In this document: positions 1-12,776 of the stretch, one piece after another
Position numbering within the stretch: position 1 is the first letter of the stretch
Layout of the letters: each line of letters begins with the position of its first letter
Origin: Liolophura sinensis
Taxonomy: Eukaryota; Mollusca; Polyplacophora; Chitonida; Chitonidae
Assembly: GCF_032854445.1 (NCBI RefSeq)
Contig: NC_088301.1
Location: 56,494,512-56,558,511 of the forward strand
Length of the DNA: 64,000 nucleotides
Direction of reading: 5' to 3'
The notes under the pieces: generated by a model
Told to the model about the DNA's origin: nothing
Database searches by the model: none
The model's input: only the letters and a program-made list of their open reading frames with translations
Position numbers and translations under genes: made by a program

Positions 1-2040
1 CAGAGTACCTCTTGTTTGGAAATGTAGATCATTAAAACATACGTTTCTGGTATATATTTAGGCCAGTATTCAAACCAATCTCGTTCACTATCATCGTTAG
101 ATAAGTTTTGATTCTCCTTTCTGAAAGTTCGTGAAGGAAAAAGACCACCAAGTAATGTTTGTAACGTTACAAAAATTCTTAAATATGACCTTAAATAGCA
201 GTCAGTAAATATAGGGGCCTACTGCTGTATGTCCTGCCATAAGACCCCTGAATTAATATCAACCAACGTTAGTACATTTATCAGATACTCAATCAGATGC
301 TGCGTTTTCTGTTATAATATTAAACAAAACAAGACATTTTAAAACATCAGAGCAGTCAGTATGTTTAATACACATCAATGACATTACAAATAAATAAATA
401 TGTATAAAAGGAATACAAAGTCCATGATCAATTTTCTTAACATTGTTGTTCTAGTTCAATGAAAGCCTGCGGTTTTACCATATAGTCACTCTCAATATGC
501 TGATAAAAGCACAACAGAATAACATAGTGTATATCAAGTATGTCACAGCTATTGCGGGTCGAGTCACAATGAATAATCCACAATAATATGCACCGTGAGA
601 TGTAAGCAACTTATGTTTCTAAGTAATCTTCATAAATCCAGTATAGCCTTATTGATGGTACAAACATGTTCCCTTATTAAACATTTATCAAACAATATGA
701 AAATATTGAGTATGAAGGTTTTTGCGTCTATATTCATACAAAGCATAAAAGTGTACAAAATCTAAAAAGGTAACCTTTTCACCTGTATAACTCAGCTGCA
801 GTCTGGGATACGACACAATTGTGAGCCGCATAAGTTACAGACACTAGAGTTCAACAAGACATTCAGATGACATCGACAGCTTGCGTGATTGAACAGTTCG
901 TTAGAACGCATGGTGTTTAAGTCAGGTGATACAATCAAGTACTGTCCTCCAAACCAATATAAAATAGAATGACATCATCATACACAGATATCATTCCCTA
1001 CATAGATAGTGCTATAAGAGCTTGCCACTGACTCAACAACTTCGTATGTTATAGAGGTCTAAACCATTGGGGCTGAAAAAAAAGATGTCATTGTGGGAAG
1101 TTCGTAGTGGTCTTTGGTATGCAAATGTTGAGCTATGATAGTAAAAAAATACCTTGTGAGTTCAAGCACCGACTCGCTGGAGTAGTCTTTGTTATGCAAA
1201 TCGCTACTCACGACTGGCTATCCGTGTTCTATGGGTGGCCACCGCAACCCTATGATTAGCTGTGCTTGACAACAGTCTCTGACAATGTGTGGATGGTTTC
1301 AACATTCCGTCGAGGTATAGGTATGGGCCAGTCTAACAGGCTCCCAGTACTAATACAGACGAGGAAAGCTTGCACAGAGAAAATGAAGTGCAAAAATTAG
1401 GTAAACTTTGACACTATATAAATGGGGTAAAGTTGCTGTAATCATACATTGATAGTTTATAGAAATATTTGTTTACAGTCCACCAAACAGATAAATGCCA
1501 GGGAAACATGGCTGTCAATATTATTCTTGTTCTCCTATGTAGGTAGGTCAGTGCACAAAAATGGTAGCCATTTGTGAAAGCTTTCTTGATTCGAAGATAT
1601 AGGTAAATTTGTTAATGTTCATAAATCTCACTGGAAAAAAGACATACAAAACCCTCTGTACAAGAAATTCTAACCGTGCATGGAGCCTTTCTAGACAAGA
1701 TGTGTTACCGTACAAAAAGAAATTTAAGTTTCAATCAAAATGACTTAATAAAAAACATCAATAAATTAAAAAAAAAAACAAAAACTAAACTTAAAATCAA
1801 TGAAAAAATTTCAAACTTTAAAGCGGAGGCTATAGCTGATGAACGGTTGACATTTATTTAAAATATGATTGTATGAACATCAATTAAATAAGGAATAAAA
1901 TCCTGTTGCACACTGTGTGTCATTTCAAAACACTACCAGGGGTTTTGCATGGCTACATGTCCATCTGGATGTGGAGCATTTCAAAATTTGCATTTTGAAT
2001 CTATTTTTTTATGTGTTTGTTGTTTAACGCCATACTCATA
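1..2040. other. AT-rich stretch with no recognised gene
   Basis: I see no exon-like open frame with splice signals on either strand here. The one short open frame near 1676-1861 is lysine- and asparagine-rich, sits in A-rich sequence and has no recognisable motif, so I treat it as chance. The stretch could contain the far 3' UTR of the minus-strand gene that ends at 2908, because a TTTATT (AATAAA on the minus strand) lies at 1853-1858. That signal is about 1 kb past the stop codon and the link is a guess. Confidence 0.5.
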
Positions 2041-2069
2041 AATTTCTGTCTTATATGATACCTTCCGCA

Positions 2070-2482
2070 GCTGCTAGCCACCGGTACACAGCTCACAAGC
2101 ACAGACAGGGAGTCACCGAGCACACATCTCTCGGCTGCTATTCACCGGAACACAGTCAGCCATAACAGAAAGGGAGTCACTCAGCACATATCTTTCAGCT
2201 ACTATCCAACGATACACAGTTCACAAGCACGGAAAGGGAGTCACTGAGCATATATCTCTCTGCTGCTATCCACCGGTACACAGTCTGCCATCACAGACAG
2301 GGAGTCACTGAGCATATACCTCTCGGTTGCTATCCACCGGTACACAGTCTGCCATCACAGACAGGGAGTCACTGAGCATATACCTCTTGGTTGCTATCCA
2401 CTAGAACACAGTCTGCCATCACAGAAATGGAGTCACTGAGCATATATCTCTCGGCTGCTATCCACTGGTACACAGTGTATAA
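2070..2482. repeat. 64-bp minisatellite, about six copies
   Basis: Direct repeats of about 64 bp run through this block. Each unit contains a core like GCTATCCACCGGTACACAG followed by CACAGACAGGGAGTCACTGAG. The best-preserved junctions are 64 bp apart (CACCGG at 2271 and 2335, and its variant near 2399). Units at the left edge are more diverged. A further partial unit (CACAGACAGAGAGTCACTG) reappears at about 2837-2855, after a SINE, so the array was interrupted by that insertion. Confidence 0.8.
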
Positions 2483-2485
2483 GCA

Positions 2486-2838
2486 GAGAGAGTTGGTAGA
2501 GCGTCCGCTTCGGGACCGGTAGATCCAGGATCAATCCTTGATCGAGTCACACCTAAGACTTTAAAAGAGGAAGTTGTAACTTCCTCGCTTGGCGTTCAGC
2601 ATGAAGGGGATAGTGCAACGACTGGTTGACCCGTATCAGTATAATGGCTCGGGCGGTGCGGCTTACTTGCCTTCAGTAAGTCGTCTCAGTGAAGCAGCAT
2701 CAAATAAAAGAGCGGTGGAAATCCGTCCTGCACCAAGGAGGCACATTACACGTACATGCACCCTAATGATTCCTTCGTCGTCATATGACTGAAAAATTGT
2801 TGAGTACGACGTTAAACCCCAAGCACTTATTCACTCAC
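2486..2838 (+). mobile_element. tRNA-derived SINE inserted in the 64-bp array
   Basis: The left end reads as a tRNA-like promoter: AGTTGGTAGAGCGTCCGCTT resembles an A box, and GATCGAGTCAC lies where a B box is expected. A non-coding body follows, and the 3' end carries TTGTTGAGTACGACGTTAAA with a short CA-rich tail (TTATTCACTCAC). Array units lie on both sides. The short open frame inside it (2589-2792) is not a gene. A truncated inverted copy of the same 3' end is visible at about 13805-13875. I infer Pol III transcription from the box motifs. Confidence 0.65.
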
Positions 2839-2907
2839 AGACAGAGAGTCACTGTGCATACATGATCATTTGTGGATTGTGATATTGTGCGATAAGAGAA
2901 TTTAGAC

Positions 2908-5900
2908 CTATACACTGTCCGCACCAATGAGAGCTACATTGACTCTGCGAGTGAAAAGATTTGTCTTCCTTTCATTCCAGATATAAATCATGAGTTGCAG
3001 AAAGAAGCAGAAATGTGACTGGCTGAGGTGTGTTCCTGTGTATTTTATGCACTGGAGAAAAGAATTAAACTGTTCACATATCTCTGTATTTGCCCCTTGC
3101 AATGTCGTTATGCGAGATGATCTGTAATTGTTTCCACACCTGTGAGAAAATCCATGAAACAGATCATGCCAGAACCGTGTTCCTCGCCAAAATGAGGGCT
3201 CCCTGTTGAGGGAGAATTCTGACAGAGAGCAGGCAAAGTCATAGAAAACCTCCTTTGGTGGCTCCTCAAGATAACAGAAGGCTGAGGAAAAGGGATCTTT
3301 ACGTCCTTCAGGTCCAGATATTATGTGGAATCCAAAACAGTGGCCATGAATCGGACAAAACCACAGGAACAAGTGGGACCAGCCTCCCAAGGACACCTTG
3401 GTATAGCGCTTCTCACACTTCTGTTCATCCGATGGAGATTCGTCATAGTTTTGCTTCATGCCAATGGTGTAGGATGGCAGCTGTCGTACACGATTTCCAT
3501 GTGTACTGAAATAATACGCCACTCCATCTTCAGGATTGTAAGTATTTGGTGTTGGTGTTGCAGGGCAGTACTGTACATCAGTAGAATGGATCTGTTCAAC
3601 AAAATCTACAAGATATGTTACAAAGGAACATATATCTTGAGTTCTATTAACCATGATGGCAGCATGCATGACTTTGTGTAGCTCTGGGGCAAAACATTTC
3701 AACACGCTGATGTCTTTGTCCCCTGATGTGACACTTTGGGCAATTTGTCTGATGATGTCCAAGTATCTGTATGGTACAACAGTTGAAACTGGTGCATCTT
3801 TGGAAAGCATAAGCAGAAACTCAGATAGAGCTTGTTTCAACTGGGTGTCGAATGTTCCAGCTGTAAACTGTGTTAGTAAAGAGACACATCTTGGATCAGA
3901 AGGACAGACGGAAAGGAGTGTTGCAGTTTTGATGGATTCAGTGCAGTTGTTTTCAACATTCCCTGATGAAAGTCTGGACAGATATTTGAGACATATCCAA
4001 GAGAGATGCTTTCTGGCACCTCGCACATCCTGGGGAGTAACTCCTTCCTTGTATGGCAAAAATACCCTGTCATAACGTCTGTGCTTTGTTACTACTGTTT
4101 CATCACTGGTGGGCTTGTGAATTGGTTGGATGTTCAGCCTTCTCAAACTTATGCCTATATGTGTACCATCACACGCCAGGACTTTGGGATTTGGACAGCA
4201 CCAGGGATCAACATGCTGGCGAAAATCAATTTTCATCCTTGCAGCCCATGAGAAAAACCATGAGACAAATGTCGATTTGCTCATGAAACTAGCAGAATTT
4301 GGGTGTGATGATCTGTATATGCGAGTGGCTTCCTTGCAGAAACTGGTGAATGACATTCGACATGAAAGGACCTTATTGCAGAAGTCCCATCCAATTTCAT
4401 CCCCAGCACATGTCTCCTTGGTCCAGAAATGGATGGTATCTTGTTCACCACTGTACCTCAAGGTGCAGGGAATGCTACCAAGGCACAACCTTTTGTACAC
4501 TAGGCAGCGCACAGGGGCCTACAAAAGAAATATATATGTAAACTTCAATTTAAGTTAATAAGCATTAGTATTAATTTGAAGCAGAACCTGGGAAGGTCTT
4601 GCAGAAACCTGCAGATGGTCATGGGTTTCCCCCGGGCTCAGCCTGGTTTCCTCCCACCATAATGCTGGCCGCCGTTGTATTAGTGAAATATTCTTGAGTA
4701 CAAGTAAAAACATCAATCAAATGAAATAAAATAATTTGAAGTAATAACAAAAGGTGGCATTACATAATTCAGGCAAAAAAATTATTGAGACAAGCATATT
4801 TATTTATTTATTTATTTGATTGGTGTTTTACGCCGTACTCAAGAATATTTCACTTATACAACGGCGGCCAACATTATAGTGGGTGGAAACCAGGCAGAGC
4901 CCGGGGGAAACCCACGACCATCCGCAGGTTGCTTAAGGACTTTCCCACGTACGACCTTCCCACAGCAACCGCATTGGTGAGAGACTCCTGGGTCATTACG
5001 GTGCGCTAGCGCGCTAACCAACTGAGCCACGGAGGCCCCAAGACAAACATAACATTGGTGAGTGATAAAGAAATAGTGTGAAAAACCTGTCTAGCTTTAA
5101 TAACAATAGTTTTGAAACTGTTTGAGTATATAGGGGGCAACATGTTTTGGTCGGATATGTGTAACAAGTGGCATGGTTATGTCTGCTGTTTTGGGATATG
5201 GGTAGTGTTTTTTAACGATAATGGACTATGGTGGTTAGAATCTGCCTTTTAGTGCCCTTGTACAGGTTGTGAGTTACAAGAGAATGGTACACAAAGACAG
5301 TAATATTGGGATGAATAAGATGAGTAGGTGAAGACAGTGTTTATGCTGCATGTATATTTTTGTGATGCTTTATAAAATAAGTGTGTAGTGAAGCAGTAGA
5401 TTTTTGTATGGAATGTATGAATACTCACATGTCTTGTGTATAGTGTGGTAGTGAAGTCCAGTAATGGGTGATGCCCCAGGGGATGTTCAGCATCAGTGAA
5501 GTTGGCCTGTGCACAAACAAAACACACACATTATACCACACACGTTATACCAACACCAAGCATTACAAGACAATACTATTAAAATGAGATGCTTTCAAGT
5601 TGGTTTGGCTCCTGGTAGGGGAGAGATAAAATAAGGGTGTGATTTTAATGAGACATAATTATATTACAAGGTATGTTATTAGCAGTTGACCAAATGATTC
5701 AGTCAAGACCACAAACCCTAAACGACGTAGTAAAATAAATTCCCACTACAGCTGTGCAAGGACTGATGATGTTGCACTTGTACAGCATAATTTTATAGGG
5801 CCTTAATTAATAAAGTTTATTGTGATAATTAAATTTCACATTAAATGTTGTGCAATTTTTTAAAGTGTGTACATCTTTAAATTAAAATTATTTCAGCTAT

Positions 5901-6779
5901 GGCTTGATGTAAGTAAACATACATTTTTCATTCAGAATTCATCGTTAGAAATCATGTTAATAAATATAAGCTGGCTAGTGTGAGAGCAAAGGATAAAAAA
6001 TTACAATGCGTCTATTACTCGAAGTTATAGTTTATTGCAAGAATTAACAGATAGAGATCTACTCTTTAACTGACAGTTTTTTTTTTACAATAATAAGATG
6101 ATAAATTTTGGCACACAGAATATAACTGGCTTAAGTTGAATGGTGTTAACTTACACCGCACTGACATCTTGTTGATTTGTCAATGGCAGGAACCAGCTCA
6201 ATGCCAGACAGATACCCATTTCTGTCTCGTGGTGTGGTTTCATTGAGATCATTGATCATATGACGTTTCTGGACAGCTCTGAATATGAATGAAATGAGGA
6301 AGTTATAAAAAAACATACAGTATGGCAGAGAAACACATAACTGTATAATTTTGCTTTGCTTAAGCTAAATAATAACTAGACTGAGTGATAACCAGTGGGC
6401 AAACATTTTTTGGGGGTGACTGGTGTAAAATATGGTACACACCTGCAAAGTTTTATGTCATGCTCAGAACATGGCTTGTGAACACTCAATCCCCCGAAGT
6501 CCCACTCGCAGGTTTCTGGATTGAAGTATCCTCTCTGCAAGAGATGTATACTTTTGCAGTTTTTCAATATATATACATACATATTTATTTATTTGATTGG
6601 TGCTTTACACAATACTCAAGAGAAACCTACGGCCATGCGCAGGTTGCTGACAGACCTTCTCATGTATGGCCAGTGAGGAAGCCGGCATGAGCTGGACTTG
6701 AAGTCACAGCGACCACGTTGGTGAGAGGCCCCTGGGTCCGTCATTACGCTGGGCTAGCGCACTAACCAAATGAGCCATG

Positions 6780-6818
<39 letters not shown>

Positions 6819-6929
6819 CCATGCTTATTTTGTTTTGTTTACTCTGCATATATTTAAAGGTCATGCTGCAGAATAAACAAAACAAAAAAAAAGGATGTAA
6901 ACAAAACAAAATAAGGATGTAAAATAAGG

Positions 6930-6982
<53 letters not shown>

Positions 6983-9900
6983 GGATGACATTGAGCTCAT
7001 GCTGAGCACACTTTCCGAGTAGCATGACGCCCTGTCATTTTCAAAAGTTGGCTATAAACCACAGTTTTATAGACACACATATCTGATATTGAAGAAGTAT
7101 TAGTTTAAGACATTATATACACGTTATGTTTGTTGTTAACCTACTGTGGTTACCTTTGTTTGCAGATTGATGTCGCAATCTTCCAAGTTGGCATTGTCTG
7201 TGAGTTGTTCCTGGTTGCCCACAGTTTCCTCACTGCTTTGCTCCTCACTCCCAACATCAACGGTACCACCTTGCATCCAAAGGTCTTTGTGGGCCACCAT
7301 TGCATCAATGTGTGGGCAAAGGGATGCTGCTTCATCTAGGAGAAGAAGACGACTGGTTGACCGCCTGTGCTTCAGGTCTGTTCCCAGGCACTCACCATGT
7401 TGACAGGACATCATTGATGCGTCAGCTGACATATGTACAAAGGAACAGAATATAGGGTCTGTGCGACTTTTTACTGAGAATTTGTTGACCCCAGCAGTGC
7501 GACTCATTAGTACCACCCCTTGGTTGATGGATTCTGTTGCCTTCCGCATGATCCTCAAGAATGGCCCACTGACTGCCTCCCCATGAAGAATTATATTCAT
7601 GTTAGGCACAACATCCTTCATAACAAGTCTACAATGCATGCAGGTCATGTCTTCTGAAAGGATATCTCCTGGGTTGGGGTTTGTACTCAACGACAGAATG
7701 ACATTGTATGTAGTGCAAGTACATTTGTAAAGTACATCATTTCCTTCTTTGAGACAGGTAACATGTACAAAGGACTGAGGGAGAAATTCCCCATTATCCG
7801 CAGAATAATCATTCATGGCAATCACGTCAGTACATTGATCATGGTGCCGCCAGTGGATGTTGCCGACTTCAATTATCTGATTTCTAAAATGCTGGAAGAC
7901 AGTTATGTCATGAAGTGTCATGTTAACACAGTCTGGTATCGTGCCTTGGGCTGCCTGCAGACTTTCAGGTGTGACTTTAACCACCCTTGGGCGATATCTT
8001 CGGGTTGAGTGACATGCGTGACTCTGACCTCCGAAGTCTTGAGATGGATGTGTATCTTCTTTAGGGGAATATATGCATGACAGGAGCCGCTGTATGTCCT
8101 CCCGGTAACCTTCAGGGTTTACAACTTTAAAAAAGATGTAACGATTACGTGGAGAAGAAGGAAGTCTTTCCACATGTTCCTTCCCAGTGACACTCTGTTG
8201 GAAGCCTATTTGTTGTGCAAACCCAACCCGTGTGGTGGCCGTGCGTAATTTGTTGCTCCCAACGGCTGGTGTGCTGCACCAGTGGTAGTTTGGAATGGAA
8301 GATAAAACATCAAATTGTTGGGTGATGCTCAGGGATGGTTCCAGTTGGGGCCAGTGCTCCATCATCCACGGGTTGTAAGGATACTGTGCTTCTCCCTGGA
8401 CACGAAAATCAGCTAGATGCTCCTCAATTTGTCTCTGAATGTCTGATGGAAGACCCCAAGAATGTGTGAACCTAAAAGAATGAATGGTTTTGTATTAAAA
8501 TTGAAGGAGAAGCTTTATAAAGCCTTTAATTTTATGAACTTTGTAAACTAATGGGAGTTTATGATTTTGGAGATGCTTAGTTAAATGGTTTTGATAATAT
8601 TAGAATTTTTTTTACAAAGGATTTGGTGTGCTTGTGCTCATAAAGCAATGACAAACAACAAATAACAGTCAATGGGAAAATAATAATACCTGTCATCTGA
8701 TTTTGTAGATGAGGGATTTTTTCTCACAACACACAGGAACAGTACTGGCAGGAACTCCTTGCCAGTAGCTCCTAAAATTTGCAGCTCCTTCTTGACATTT
8801 TGCAAAAGCCTGCCATATTTTTCCCCAGATCGGTTATACTTCCTTTTCTTGATAACTACAAAGAAATATCATTGTAATGAAGTTGACACATTGGGAAAAC
8901 GTGTGTGTTCTTGTTTCATTTATAAAGGAAATATGAATGCATATAGGCCTGAGCGGTTTAAGTGTGTCTGTATGTTTGTACAGAGACCCAGGTGGTCTAA
9001 AGTAGGTGGGTTGTAGTGTGTTTATTATACAGGCCCGGGTTGGCTATGGAAGGTGTGATGTAGTGTGTTTATTGTACAGACCAGGGTGGGCTATGGAAGG
9101 TGGGTTATAGTGTGTTTATTATACAGACCTGGGTGGGTTGTGGAAGGTGTGATGTAGTGTGTTTATTGTACAGACCTGGGTGGGCTGTGGAAGGTGTGAT
9201 GTAGTGTGTTTATTGTACAGACCTGGGTGGGCTGTGGAAGGTGTGATGTTGTGTGTTTATTGTACTGAGACCTGGATGGGCTGTGGAAGGTGGGTTTGTA
9301 GATTGTTTATTATGCAGACCTGGGTTGGCTGTGGAAGGTGTGATGTAGTGTGTTTATTGTACAGACCAGGGTGGGCCATGGAAGGTGGGTTGTAGTGTGT
9401 TTGTTATACAGACCTGGGTGGGCTGTGGAAGGTGTGATATAGTGTGTTTATTATACACAGCTGGGTGGGCTGTGGAAGGTGTGATGTAGTGTGTTTATTG
9501 TACACATCTGGATGGGCTGTAGAAGGTGGGTTTGTAGAGTGTTAATTTTACAGACCTGGGTGGGCTATGGAAGGTGGGTTGTAGTGTGTTTGTTATACAG
9601 ACCTGGGTGGGCTGTGGAAGGTGTGATATAGTGTGTTTATTGTACTGAGACCTGGGTGGGCTATAGAAGGTCGGTTGTAGAGTGTTTACTATAGAAACCT
9701 GGGTGGGCTGTGGAAGTTGGGCTGTAGAGTGTTTATTATACACACCTGGGTGGGCTGTGGAACGTGTGATGTAGTGTGTTTATTGTACAGACCAGGGTGG
9801 GCCATGGAAGGTGGGTTGTAGTGTGTTTGTTATACAGACCTGGGTGGGCTGTGGGAGGTGTGATATAGTGTGTTTATTGTACACACCTGGATGGGCTGTA

Positions 9901-12376
9901 GAAGGTGGGTTTGTAGAGTGTTAATTTTATAGACCTACGTGGGCTATGGAAGGTGGGTTGTAGTGTGTTTATTATACAGACTTGGGTGGGCTGTGGAAGG
10001 TGTGATGTAGTGTGTTTATTATACAGACCAGGGTGGGATATGGAAGGTGGGGTGTAGTGTGTTTGTTATACAGACCTGGGTGGGCTGTGGAAGGTGTGAT
10101 ATAGTGTGTTTATTGTACTGAGACCTGGGTGGGCTATAGAAGGTCGGTTGTAGAGTGTTTACTATAGAAACCTGGGTGGGCTGTGGAAGTTGGGCTGTAG
10201 AGTGTTTATTATACACACCTGGGTGGGCTGTGGAACGTGTGATGTAGTGTGTTTATTGTACTGAGACCCTGGTGGGCTATGGAAGGTCCGTTTGTACAGT
10301 GTTTATTATACAGATCTTGGTGGGCTGTGGAAGGTGGGTTGTAGAATGTTTATTATACACACCCGGGTGGGCTGTGGAAGGTGGGTTGTACTGAGACCTG
10401 GGTGGGCCATAGAAGGTGGCTTGTAGTGTATTTATTAATCAGACCTGGGTGGGGTGTGGAAGGTGTGTTTGTAGAATGTTCATTTTACAGACCAGGGTGG
10501 GCTATGGAAGGTAGCTTGTAGTGTGTTTATTATACAGACCTGGGTGGGCTGTGGAAGGTGTGATGTTTATTGTACACACCTGGATGGGCTGTAGAAGGTG
10601 GGTTTGTAGAGTGTTAATTTTACAGACCTGGGTGGGATATGGAAGGTGGGTTGTAGTGTGTTTGTTATACAGACCTGGGTGGGCTGTGGAAGGTGTGATA
10701 TAGTGTGTTTATTGTACTGAGACCTGGGTGGGCTATAGAAGGTCGGTTGTAGAGTGTTTACTATAGAAACCTGGGTGGGCTGTGGAAGTTGGGCTGTAGA
10801 GTGTTTATTATACACACCTGGGTGGGCTGTGGAACGTGTGATGTAGTGTGTTTATTGTACTGAGACCCTGGTGGGCTATGGAAGGTCCGTTTGTACAGTG
10901 TTTATTATACAGATCTTGGTGGGCTGTGGAAGGTGGGTTGTAGAATGTTTATTATACACACCCGGGTGGGCTGTGGAAGGTGGGTTGTACTGAGACCTGG
11001 GTGGGCCATAGAAGGTGGCTTGTAGTGTATTTATTAATCAGACCTGGGTGGGGTGTGGAAGGTGGGTTTGTAGAATGTTCATTTTACAGACCAGGGTGGG
11101 CTATGGAAGGAGGCTTGTAGTGTGTTTATTATACAGACCTGGGTGGGCTGTGGAAGGTGTGATGTAGTGTGTTTATTGTACACACCTGGATGGGCTGTAG
11201 AAGGTGGGTTTGTAGAGTGTTAATTTTACAGACCTGGGTGGGCTATGGAAGGTGGGTTGTAGTGTGTTTATTATACAGACTTGGGTTGGCTGTGGAAGGT
11301 GTGATGTAGTGTGTTTATTATACAGACCAGGGTGGGATATGGAAGGTGGGGTGTAGTGTGTTTATTATACAGGCCTGGGTGGTCTGTGGAAGGTGGGTTG
11401 TTGTGTGTTTATTATATAGACCTGGGTGGGCTGTTAAAGGTGGATTGGAGTGTGTGTAGAGTGTACACTGTTGAATGGGATATGGAAGTAGGTGTGGAGA
11501 GTGGCCTGGGTGGGCTATAGAGTGTGCATTGTGCAAAAATTTGGATGAGCTATAAAAGGGCTTTTGTAATGTACAGGTACGTAGAGAGACTTGGGTGGGC
11601 TATGGAAGGTGGGTTTAATATAAAATATGTGTTGACTGTACAGAGACCTGGTGGGATTTGAAAGTGTGTGCATTGTGCAGAGAGAATATTGATGTGAGTA
11701 GACGGTGTGTAATATTGGACCATGATATTTTGAGAAAAAAAATATACAAAATGGGAATGAAACAAAACACTATATGTATTGCCCGGAGACTTGGCCGAGT
11801 TATGACAGCTATAGGCCTACTATGTTGTTTGTATTGGACTGGTATAGGCATGGGCTATTGCAATATATGTGTTACATATATTGTACTTCTGTTAAAAAAA
11901 GACTGTTTTTTTCTTTTTTGTCTTGAAATATTTTGTAAATGACAGTAAATATGAATACCTGGTGAACTGTCATTTTCCACTACAGGTAGTTTCTTATAAT
12001 GTGTGGCTCTCTTCTGAATAAACTGTCGTCGTTGCGCGATATCAGGTGTGGTGTATACTCTGTATGCTGGTGTGTTGTTATTTGCCATCAACGATCGACC
12101 ACATTTATGAAGGTAGCCAACAAAGCTACCCCCTTCAAAAAACCTGATGATACTCGATTGTTGGACTTTTAATCCCATCGCAAGAAATATGCCCTGTGTG
12201 ACATCTGGATGGCATGCCATATCCAGTAGATGATTTTCCATAGACAGGAGAGCTGTGTTTTGAGAAGAAAACACGCCAGATTGCTCCAGCATCTTCTCAG
12301 CCTTCCACTCAAGCTCAATGGCTCCATCAATTTGATCAAGTTGTTTGGGGTAAACAGTTTCTACAAAATAGAACAT
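2908..12376 (-). CDS. SWIM-like/CxC cysteine-cluster protein with KDZ-type DDE nuclease fold (HMGXB3-like)
   Basis: Seven minus-strand exons join with matching phases: 11959-12360, 8690-8855, 7154-8471, 6443-6534, 6155-6278, 5429-5506 and 2908-4518 (stop TAG). The joined frame is about 1,263 codons. The 7154-8471 exon holds a SWIM-like CxC...CxH cluster (YKCTCTTY, then TCMHC). The exon 6155-6278 ends RCQCG. The last exon (537 codons) has the pattern of KDZ (Kyakuja-Dileera-Zisupton) transposases and of the related C-terminal part of vertebrate HMGXB3: DGTH (Asp about 117 of that exon), YDFAC (about 427), HDLFHG...H.C, and NTEICEQ (Glu about 479). All three expected acidic residues are therefore present. 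The role is unknown: it may be a domesticated nuclear DNA-binding protein or an intron-containing transposon. The 5' end is uncertain. The first exon may start at an in-frame ATG at 12376, or be spliced at an acceptor after 12360; a likely upstream exon is listed separately. Confidence 0.72.
4585..4735 (+). mobile_element. SINE family A, 5'-truncated copy
   Basis: This is the tail half of the main SINE family in the window. It starts near GGGAAGGTCTTGCAG, passes through TTTCCTCCCACCATAATGCT and GAAATATTCTTGAGTAC, and ends in an A/T-rich tail. It lies in the intron just upstream of the last exon of the KDZ-like gene. The tRNA-like head is missing. Confidence 0.75.
4799..5040 (-). mobile_element. 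SINE family A, full-length, with 11-bp target-site duplication
   Basis: Read on the minus strand, the element begins GGGGCCTCCGTGGCTCAGTT, which is tRNA-like with an A box. It carries the conserved body and ends in a (AAAT)n tail at 4799-4815. It is flanked by AGACAAGCATA (4788-4798) and AGACAAACATA (5041-5051), an 11-bp duplication with one mismatch. That shows a retroposition event and fixes both ends. It lies inside an intron of the KDZ-like gene. Confidence 0.9.
6583..6779 (-). mobile_element. SINE family A, internally deleted copy
   Basis: The conserved tail (ATTTATTTGATTGGTGCTTT) and the tRNA-like head (GCGCACTAACCAAATGAGCC) are both present, but the middle is shorter than in the copy at 4799-5040. 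A (TA)n tract follows directly at 6781-6814. It lies in the intron between the KDZ-like exons 6443-6534 and 7154-8471. Confidence 0.8.
6781..6977. repeat. Two (TA)n microsatellites
   Basis: Pure TA runs occupy about 6781-6814 and 6933-6977. The DNA between them contains A-rich repeats (AAACAAAACAAAA-like). They sit in an intron and have no evident function. Confidence 0.85.
8990..11660. repeat. 47-bp intronic minisatellite, about 55 copies with higher-order repeats
   Basis: A tandem array whose unit is about 47 bp contains CAGACCTGGGTGGGCTGTGG followed by AAGGTGTGATGTAGTGTGTT and TATTGTA. The spacing measured between 9124 and 9171 is 47 bp. Two alternating variants (GTGTGATGTAG and GTGGGTTGTAG) are mixed. 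Longer blocks are themselves duplicated: the variant TGTACTGAGACCTGGGTGGG followed by CTATAGAAGG occurs near 9641, 10114 and 10713. The G-rich strand is the plus strand. The array fills the intron between the KDZ-like exons 11959-12360 and 8690-8855. Short open frames on either strand here are by-products of the repeat. Confidence 0.92.
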
Positions 12377-12776
12377 TTAATACATTACTTATTATTTCCT
12401 GTGAATATTGTTAGTAAGGATGGCACAGACTATAGCCATTGTAAGCATGACTGACAGTGTGAATGGGACTATGACTTTACAATAAATGTATGTAACGATT
12501 AGTGTGTATTTACAGTTGGTACACAGCATTATTGTGCTTTACACTAATTGACTTAAACTATTGGACAGTATTACATGGCAAACTCTACTTGGTCACATAA
12601 ATGACAATGTCATTGTTTATATGTGCACATTATATTTAATACTACTTATAACAAGACATAAAATTATAATTTTGTTAATTTGTTTTAACAGTATTGGACA
12701 AATGTTTAATATTTCAGTCTTGTATATATTAATAGAAAATGGAAGCTTTTTATTGAACACATTGAGAGAATGATAC

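Noticed and set aside
1676-1861. 61-codon lysine-rich open frame
   Set aside because: It lies in A-rich sequence, has low-complexity composition and shows no motif or splice context.
2589-2792. 67-codon open frame on the plus strand
   Set aside because: It lies wholly inside a tRNA-derived SINE.
9159-10815. Open frames of 60-85 codons on both strands with repeated peptides (CLLYRPGWAVEG; TQVSIVNTLQPTF)
   Set aside because: They are translations of the 47-bp minisatellite; the unit length is not a multiple of three and no start, splice or conservation signal supports coding.
9000-11600. CRISPR-like appearance of regular repeats
   Set aside because: Repeats are contiguous without unique spacers, and the genome is eukaryotic with spliced genes.
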